A stretch of 64,000 bases of DNA from Patiriisocius_A hiemis. Lineage in GTDB: Bacteria > Bacteroidota > Bacteroidia > Flavobacteriales > Flavobacteriaceae. Both the position numbers and the translations under genes were made by a program. Under the pieces are notes generated by a model. It worked only from the letters and a program-made list of their open reading frames with translations. It made no database searches and was not told the origin of the DNA. The DNA lies in assembly GCF_031846325.1 (NCBI RefSeq), contig NZ_JAVRHZ010000005.1, forward strand, positions 62,001 to 126,000, given 5' to 3'. Each line of letters opens with the position of its first letter. Within the stretch, counting starts at the first letter, position 1. Shown one piece after another: positions 59,070 through 64,000 of this stretch.

Positions 59070-59779
59070 ATAGCATAGTTTTTAAGAAGTAAAACAACTG
59101 CCATAATAATCATGATGGCATTTTCAATAAAAGTAGCTTCGGTCATTGGTAGATTTAAAGTTGTTCCCAAACAAGCACATTTAATATTATTTTTTGAAAG
59201 CAAACTCTTGGTCACACCAATGGTGGTTATTCCTAAAAGTATAATGGTTACTATTAAAAGTATTGAGACCTCAAAACGTATTAAAAACAAAAAGCCTACT
59301 ATTAGTTCTAAAAAAGGATAAAACATTCCGTAAACGGGTATTTGCTTTGCTAATGGGTCGTACATTGAAAACGAATTTGCAAATCCTTTAAGGTCAAAAA
59401 ACTTGAATAAACTAAAGAAAAAGAAAAACAAGCCCATAAAGTCGAGCATTGCATTTTCTAGATTCCAAGTATTGAAGTTTATCGCAATAGTTATTGCTAC
59501 AATAAAGCTAAAAATGATAAAGAGTGGTTGTAATTGCTGAAGTTTTGTTTTCTCGTTTGTATCATTTAAAACTGAAGTTTTCTCAGAAACTTTATACTTC
59601 TCTGGTAATGCTTCCCTTAGTATTTCGATGTTAATGTGATCTTGCATGGTAATAGTCGCTTCTTCCGAAGCTAAATCTACCGAAACATTTGTCACACCTT
59701 TAATTGTGTTTAATTTTTCTTCTACGGAAGCTTTACACCCATTACAGGTCATTCCGTAAACTTTATATGTATGTGTCAT
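59066..59779 (-). CDS. HMA domain fused to MauE/DoxX-like membrane domain
   Basis: A 237-residue protein. Residues 1-67 are an HMA domain with GMTCNGCKASVEE. Residues ~85-235 have about four membrane helices resembling MauE/DoxX redox-associated proteins, with the KCACLGTTLNLP motif. The fusion fits a metal-trafficking membrane protein. It is translationally coupled to the TonB receptor gene (4-bp overlap). Confidence 0.83.
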   Translation of the reverse strand: MTHTYKVYGMTCNGCKASVEEKLNTIKGVTNVSVDLASEEATITMQDHINIEILREALPEKYKVSEKTSVLNDTNEKTKLQQLQPLFIIFSFIVAITIAINFNTWNLENAMLDFMGLFFFFFSLFKFFDLKGFANSFSMYDPLAKQIPVYGMFYPFLELIVGFLFLIRFEVSILLIVTIILLGITTIGVTKSLLSKNNIKCACLGTTLNLPMTEATFIENAIMIIMAVVLLLKNYAI

Positions 59780-59862
59780 TGAATTTGTATGAATTAATTT
59801 GTTCTTATTCTGAATTTATTATACCGCCAATTTGACGATTGCCATCTATTTTCAGAAAAAAA

Positions 59863-60270
59863 TCAAATTAAAAAAGTCTCATACAATATGGGGAGGTCTT
59901 CTATGATGGGGGGTGGACTATAGTCCTTATAACAATCCTCTTGTTGTGTAGTATCAATTTGCTTCTGCAACACAAATACTTCTACAAATGTTGCTAGAAA
60001 TTGAACATTAAAATCTATATCGAATGAAGCCTTAGCAAATGCATCATCAGTAGAAATAGCTATGTAGTTATTATCACAACAGCTATGCTCTTCTTTTTTA
60101 TCATCTTCACAGCCATCAGCTTCCACGACCATTCCACAAGAAAGGTATTTCTCGCCAATGGTAATCTCTTCTAGCATTTTATAACTTCCACAATAATGCT
60201 GTGCATAGGTAAGCCCACTAGTGCTTCCTAGTAGCAAAAATGCAAGTAGTATGGAAATTATTCTTTTCAT
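59863..60270 (-). CDS. HYC_CC_PP family protein
   Basis: A 135-residue secreted protein (signal SILLAFLLLGSTSGLTYA) named for its motifs, all present here: QHYCGS after the signal, HSCCDN in the middle and YSPPPIIEDLP near the end. The family is found beside copper/metal genes in Bacteroidota. Its function is unknown; the His/Cys motifs imply metal binding. Confidence 0.83.
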   Translation of the reverse strand: MKRIISILLAFLLLGSTSGLTYAQHYCGSYKMLEEITIGEKYLSCGMVVEADGCEDDKKEEHSCCDNNYIAISTDDAFAKASFDIDFNVQFLATFVEVFVLQKQIDTTQQEDCYKDYSPPPIIEDLPILYETFLI

Positions 60271-60321
60271 TATTGCAAAATTATCTAATAATCACTTTAA
60301 AGCTACTAATAATTTGTTAAA

Positions 60322-60864
60322 CTACTCTATTTTAGCGTCAATACGGCCACAACGATACATTTTATCACCAAAATAAGGATTGGCAATTTTATCACTTTCA
60401 CTCAACCAGTAGCCACCATTGTTATTGAATGCCATCGGGCAATATTGCTTAAAATAGTTTCCAGAAGTAATAGTCCCATTATTAAGCATTTTTTCAACCT
60501 CAGCAGTTACTACCACAAAGGAAGCTCTTTGTTCTTCAACATTATCACTTTCTACAATATTTTGTGCTGCTTTAAGTGCTACATCTTCAACACCAATATT
60601 GGCAAATGCTGTCATTAAGTTAGATGCATTTGCAGAGGTTTTTGCAGCATCTGTATTTATTAGTGCATTTTTTACAGCTACATATTCTTTAAAAACGGTG
60701 TTTAATTTTTCATCTTCAAAGGTAACAGCAATATCTTCGCCTTCATGATTAAATGTTTCCTTACTAGTTTCAACCGTTACAACTTCCGTCTCCTTTTTTT
60801 CGTTTTTACATCCTACAAATACAAGGGTTAAAATTGCTGTAATTACTAAGTGGTTTGCTTTCAT
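60322..60864 (-). CDS. DUF3347 lipoprotein
   Basis: A 180-residue lipoprotein from 60864 (AILTLVFVGCKNEKK). DUF3347 core (LNTVFKEYVAVKNALINTDA...) is followed by a cytoplasmic-free C-terminus with YCPMAFNNNGGYWLSES and YFGDKMYRCGRI, containing possible Cys/Met metal ligands as in CusB-linked copper-binding segments. First gene of the metal group. A role as periplasmic copper carrier is likely by family. Confidence 0.82.
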   Translation of the reverse strand: MKANHLVITAILTLVFVGCKNEKKETEVVTVETSKETFNHEGEDIAVTFEDEKLNTVFKEYVAVKNALINTDAAKTSANASNLMTAFANIGVEDVALKAAQNIVESDNVEEQRASFVVVTAEVEKMLNNGTITSGNYFKQYCPMAFNNNGGYWLSESDKIANPYFGDKMYRCGRIDAKIE

Positions 60865-60905
60865 CTTTTCTGAAATTTTAAAGTACAAAGATACCCATTT
60901 TGTTG

Positions 60906-61331
60906 TTATTTTTCTTTCTGAAAATAAAATGCTGGTAATAAAATAAGTAAAAATAGTGGTTGAATTAAAAAGCGTCTCACATAAAAAAGCAGCATATTAT
61001 TTCCCGCTTCTGAAGTGCCTAACAAATACCAAAAAAACAATAATAGGATCACAAAGGAAACGCCATATAAAAATGCTGAAACTTTGAGAGTACCAACCTT
61101 CCTAAAGGCCACCCAAAGAATTAAAAGCGATATTCCGGTATTTAACATAAATCGAAATGCTACATTGGTTAACAGTCTAAAAGTATTTACTTCTGGCAGT
61201 CCCTGCGTACTGTGGTCTGTTTTAAAAAAAGCTATTAATGGATCATAAAATAGTATACTCTCAAACATACGTATGCAAGCCAGTACTCCAAAAAGGACCA
61301 AAATGAGAAGTATTTTTAATGCTTTACTCAT
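60906..61331 (-). CDS. Exosortase F-associated membrane protein
   Basis: A 141-residue protein with about four membrane helices, matching the small protein always found beside xrtF (LACIRMFESILFYDPLIAFF start region; RRFLIQPLFLLILLPAFYFQ end). Its ATG overlaps the xrtF stop by 8 bp. Presumed helper of the exosortase; the exact role is not known. Confidence 0.82.
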   Translation of the reverse strand: MSKALKILLILVLFGVLACIRMFESILFYDPLIAFFKTDHSTQGLPEVNTFRLLTNVAFRFMLNTGISLLILWVAFRKVGTLKVSAFLYGVSFVILLLFFWYLLGTSEAGNNMLLFYVRRFLIQPLFLLILLPAFYFQKEK

Positions 61332-61872
61332 CTCGTGCTTCTTTTTTAAGCGTTCTAACCCATACCATCCAAAGCAAAAAGACCATCCCGTAGATTAATG
61401 CAGGAAAGATAACTCCATGTAAGATTTCTTCATGTTGTGGATATTCATATAACGAAATTGCTAAGATTACAATCCGTAAAATATTAATGCTATAAATAAG
61501 TGTCACTCCTGCAAGCAGAAAGAAGAATGTTTTTCTAAATCCTTCAGCAAAAGCAATTATAAAAGCGATAAATAGAATAATAATACTAATAGCATTACAG
61601 CCTTCTACAATCTTAGCCAAGTATTTATCATTGACTGTTAAGCGCATGGTAGGCTCAATTTTGTTGGGACTCACTTGGGCGTCGTATCCAAAATTTGAAA
61701 TTAAATTGCTACTCTGCTTTGCAACAAGGTTGGTTATAAAGTCTGGTTTATAAGCAGCGTCTTTAGATACATCTAAATACAATCCATACAGCAAGCTTAG
61801 CAAGATATAAACTCCAAGAAAGAGCAATACAAAGCGAATAACTGGTTTATATTTTTTAAGTAAAGAAGTCAA
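61324..61872 (-). CDS. xrtF: Exosortase family protein XrtF (TTG start)
   Basis: A 182-residue membrane protease/transpeptidase. Catalytic Cys in VEGCNAISIIILF, Arg in NILRIVIL and His in HEEILHGVIFP, the exosortase triad. About five membrane helices. No ATG or GTG is available at the N-terminus; the TTG at 61872 fits, with a TATTTTTG -7 box at 61895-61902. Target proteins with a matching sorting tail are not in the window. Confidence 0.88.
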   Translation of the reverse strand: MTSLLKKYKPVIRFVLLFLGVYILLSLLYGLYLDVSKDAAYKPDFITNLVAKQSSNLISNFGYDAQVSPNKIEPTMRLTVNDKYLAKIVEGCNAISIIILFIAFIIAFAEGFRKTFFFLLAGVTLIYSINILRIVILAISLYEYPQHEEILHGVIFPALIYGMVFLLWMVWVRTLKKEARDE

Positions 61873-61894
61873 ATAAAGAGCGGCATAGTTTTAA

Positions 61895-61947
61895 CAAAAA
61901 TAAAGGATTTTAAATCCATCGCATATTCTCATTTTGAAATACTTTTG
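61895..61947. promoter_or_regulatory. Divergent -7 boxes of xrtF and the GAF gene
   Basis: Minus-strand TATTTTTG at 61895-61902 serves xrtF. Plus-strand TACTTTTG at 61940-61947 serves the GAF protein, whose ATG follows at 61964. Confidence 0.55.
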
Positions 61948-61963
61948 TCAAAAAAAATAATTC

Positions 61964-62419
61964 ATGTCTTTACAGAGTCTAAAACCAAAAATAACTAACA
62001 TCCTTTCTTCAACTACTATTGATACTGAAGATAAGATGACACAGGTTTGTGAAGTGCTACAAAACAGCATTTCTTATTATGATTGGGTGGGTTTTTATTT
62101 TGCAAATGAAACTGAAAAAACACTACACTTAAAGGCATTTGCGGGGGAACCTACAGACCATACCGTTATCCCATTTGGAAAAGGTATTTGTGGGCAAGTA
62201 GCTGTAAGCAACCAGAATTTTGTAGTAGAAGATGTAAAAGCGCAAGACAACTATATCGCTTGTAGTATTTACGTAAAGGCCGAAATTGTTATTCCACTTT
62301 TTAAAGATGGTAAAAACATCGGGCAAATAGATATTGACTCACATACCATTGACCCATTTACTAAAGAAGATGAAACATTTTTAGAATGGGTAAACAAGCA
62401 AGTTGCAGAGATTCTATAA
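61964..62419 (+). CDS. GAF-domain protein, probable free methionine-(R)-sulfoxide reductase
   Basis: A 151-residue single GAF domain. It aligns with fRMsr (YebR-type) enzymes through YDWVGFYF, FGKGICGQVA and IACSIYVKAEIVIPL, ending IDIDSHTIDPFTKEDE. Two of the active-site cysteines are visible (GKGICG and IACS); the third cannot be placed with confidence. Length fits the family. It would repair free methionine sulfoxide. Confidence 0.78.
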   Translation: MSLQSLKPKITNILSSTTIDTEDKMTQVCEVLQNSISYYDWVGFYFANETEKTLHLKAFAGEPTDHTVIPFGKGICGQVAVSNQNFVVEDVKAQDNYIACSIYVKAEIVIPLFKDGKNIGQIDIDSHTIDPFTKEDETFLEWVNKQVAEIL

Positions 62420-62489
62420 CAAGTATAAATTTCAAAAAACAAAATTCTAAACTCCAAATATTTTCTTTTTAAGATTTGCATTTTGATGC

Positions 62490-63746
62490 TTACATCCCTG
62501 TCCTAATAGCCTCTACAGGGTCTAATTTTGAAGCAGAAATAGCTGGCAATATTCCTGAAATAAGTCCAATAACTGCGGAGATTGCAGTACCAATAAACAT
62601 GTTTTTAAGAGACAGAACAAACTCGAAGTCTCCAGTAAATTGAGATGCTAATAAAGAAACAAAGAAAACTAGAACAAGACCAATTAATCCTCCAATTACT
62701 GCTAGGATAACAGCTTCAAATAAAAACTGAAGCAAGATAAACTTGTTTTTTGCTCCTAAAGATTTCTGAATACCAATAAGGTTAGTACGTTCTTTTACAC
62801 TAACAAACATAATATTAGCAATACCAAAGCCCCCAACTAGCAATGAAAACCCACTAATAACTAAACCAATAATATTCATCTGTCCAGTTATATCATCTAT
62901 AAAATCTGCAAATCCTTGTAATTGATTTACAAAAAAGGTGTCTACCTCATCTGGTTTAAGCCCTCTTGACAACCTAAGTTTTTGTTTTAGTAACGCAATA
63001 AATTCTGCATTATCTACATCTTTCTCTGGCTTTACAATAATTTGAGGAAAGGTAGAGCGGTTATTATCTCCATAGATTTTTCGCACAACATTAACAGGGA
63101 GCAGCATTGCTTCATCTTTAGAGTTGCCAAACAAGCCAGAGCCTTCTTTTTTAAGGACACCAATTACAGTAAATTTTTGTCCGTAAATTCTAGCTTTTTT
63201 TCCAATAGCTGCTTGAGCAGAACCAAATAGTGTTTGTGCAATTTGATCTCCAATTACTAATACATTAGAGCCACTAATAGATTCAGACTCGTTAAAGAAA
63301 CGACCTTCGGCAATTTGTAAAGCTTCAATGTCATAATACTCATGTGTAATAGCTCCAATTTCGGCATTAGAAATTGTCTTATCTTCGTATTTAATTGTTT
63401 CTGAAGGAACATTAAGTGCAAAAGAAGCTGCCTCAACATTAGGAACATTTCTTTTAATGTACTGATACTCGTCATAGGTTACATCTGGAAACTGTTGCCA
63501 TTTCCAACGAGGTATCTCTGTAGGGCCAAAAGAAAAACGCATTACTATAATTGTACTATTATCTAGCGAGCTTATACTTCCTTCAATCTCTTTTTTAAGT
63601 GAGTCTACAGCTGCTAAAACTGCAATAATAGAGAAGATACCAATAGTTACACCCACAAGTGACAAAAAGGTGCGTAACTTATTGTTTTTTAAAGCATTAA
63701 TAGCAAAATTAAAACTTTCTTTTAATACTCTTAGGTAGATTAGCAT
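62490..63746 (-). CDS. MacB-type ABC transporter permease
   Basis: A 418-residue permease with an N-terminal membrane helix (LRTFLSLVGVTIGIFSIIAVLAAVD), a periplasmic MacB core domain (~50-275, with VIGDQIAQTLFGS) and three C-terminal helices (GFGIANIMFVSVKERTNLIGI; AVIGGLIGLVLVFFVSLL), ending LDPVEAIRTGM. No ATPase gene lies beside it in the window. Typical of mechanotransmission exporters or lipoprotein release. Confidence 0.9.
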   Translation of the reverse strand: MLIYLRVLKESFNFAINALKNNKLRTFLSLVGVTIGIFSIIAVLAAVDSLKKEIEGSISSLDNSTIIVMRFSFGPTEIPRWKWQQFPDVTYDEYQYIKRNVPNVEAASFALNVPSETIKYEDKTISNAEIGAITHEYYDIEALQIAEGRFFNESESISGSNVLVIGDQIAQTLFGSAQAAIGKKARIYGQKFTVIGVLKKEGSGLFGNSKDEAMLLPVNVVRKIYGDNNRSTFPQIIVKPEKDVDNAEFIALLKQKLRLSRGLKPDEVDTFFVNQLQGFADFIDDITGQMNIIGLVISGFSLLVGGFGIANIMFVSVKERTNLIGIQKSLGAKNKFILLQFLFEAVILAVIGGLIGLVLVFFVSLLASQFTGDFEFVLSLKNMFIGTAISAVIGLISGILPAISASKLDPVEAIRTGM

Positions 63747-63866
63747 GCCTTTGGTTTACCTTTTACAGAATGGTTAATTTATAGTTTATAACAGTATTGT
63801 TCATAAAGTTATAAAAAGTAAGACGCTTTCTTATATATTCTGTTACAAATTTCTAGCACAAATCCT

Positions 63867-63988
63867 TATTTTTGCGCCTTAGTAAACTACCTCGGGACAA
63901 TCCCACGAGATATTTACTAAGTAACTTAATTTTAATTTCGAGGCAAGCCTTTGGATATTATACCCTTTGGCAGCACCAATAATCTACT
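63867..63988 (+). promoter_or_regulatory. Promoter and structured 5' leader of the gene at the right edge
   Basis: -7 box TATTTTTG at 63867-63874. The expected transcript begins near 63880 with a nested hairpin: outer perfect stem CTTAGTAAA (63878-63886) / TTTACTAAG (63913-63921) and inner stem CTCGGG / CCC-A-CGAG (63891-63909). Then come GAGGCAAGCC and CCCTTTGGCAGC segments before the ATG at 63989. It may be a cis-regulatory RNA; I could not match it to a known class. Confidence 0.45.
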
Positions 63989-64000
63989 ATGAGCGGCAAT
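63989..64000 (+). CDS. First codons of a gene cut by the window edge
   Basis: ATG at 63989 followed by three codons (Met-Ser-Gly-Asn) after a promoter and structured leader. Too short to identify. Confidence 0.4.

Noticed and set aside
63878..63988. SAM, TPP or cobalamin riboswitch
   Set aside because: None of the consensus boxes of those classes is present in the leader, so no class was assigned.

Overview
The window is AT-rich and reads as a chromosome segment of a marine-type member of the Flavobacteriaceae (Bacteroidota). Evidence: a complete gliding/type IX secretion operon gldKLMN, an exosortase XrtF pair, a TonB-dependent receptor, the flavobacterial promoter signature TAnnTTTG ahead of many genes, and near-absence of Shine-Dalgarno sites.

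Region 1 (1-11.7 kb) is a compact sulfur-handling cluster, almost all on the minus strand. It holds a sulfide:quinone oxidoreductase (cut by the window edge), two outer-membrane-type proteins, a racemase-like protein, a thioredoxin, a c-type cytochrome, a metal-binding HMA protein, rhodanese, 1-Cys peroxiredoxin, a methyltransferase, two tandem metallo-beta-lactamase/rhodanese fusions (persulfide-dioxygenase type), a TauE/SafE exporter, a DUF983 protein and a Crp/Fnr regulator. Seven copies of the palindrome GTAAC-N4-GTTAC lie ahead of its transcription units. Each sits exactly 22 bp from a TAnnTTTG-like -7 box, so the cluster looks like one regulon of its own Crp/Fnr protein.

Region 2 (12.0-29.7 kb) is a 17.6 kb integrative element in the 3' half of an initiator tRNA gene. 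It is bounded by a 45-bp direct repeat of the tRNA, with a tyrosine integrase beside the intact tRNA. Inside lies an integron-like system: a second tyrosine recombinase, a putative attI with repeated GGATAACG sites, and eleven gene cassettes. Every cassette begins with a GTTnnnn core and ends with its exact 7-base reverse complement, inside a 130-220 bp attC-like fold. The recombinase is on the same strand as the array and appears to lack the extra segment typical of IntI, so this is not a textbook integron. The cassettes carry a TPM lipoprotein, AbiH, a CPBP protease, small unknown proteins, an SDR/SnoaL/HxlR group with divergent promoters, an AbiJ-NTD4/HEPN-like protein, a three-gene type II restriction-modification system, a RES-like protein and secreted unknowns. 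The right arm of the element, including the integrase gene, is studded with sixteen copies of the palindrome GTTGCAAC.

Region 3 (29.7-64 kb) is ordinary core chromosome. It contains an RND efflux operon with a tiny CPXCG zinc-ribbon gene at its end, an ABC-F ATPase, DUF983, a FAD oxidoreductase, gldKLMN, a ureohydrolase-fold protein that has lost its metal ligands, topA, a membrane protein, miaB, a sigma-54-type activator, lptE, a TPR-like protein, secG, groES-groEL, a heavy-metal (probably copper) handling cluster with two HMA proteins and a TonB receptor, xrtF and its partner, a GAF/fRMsr-like protein and a MacB-type permease. The window ends in a structured 5' leader and the first codons of a further gene.
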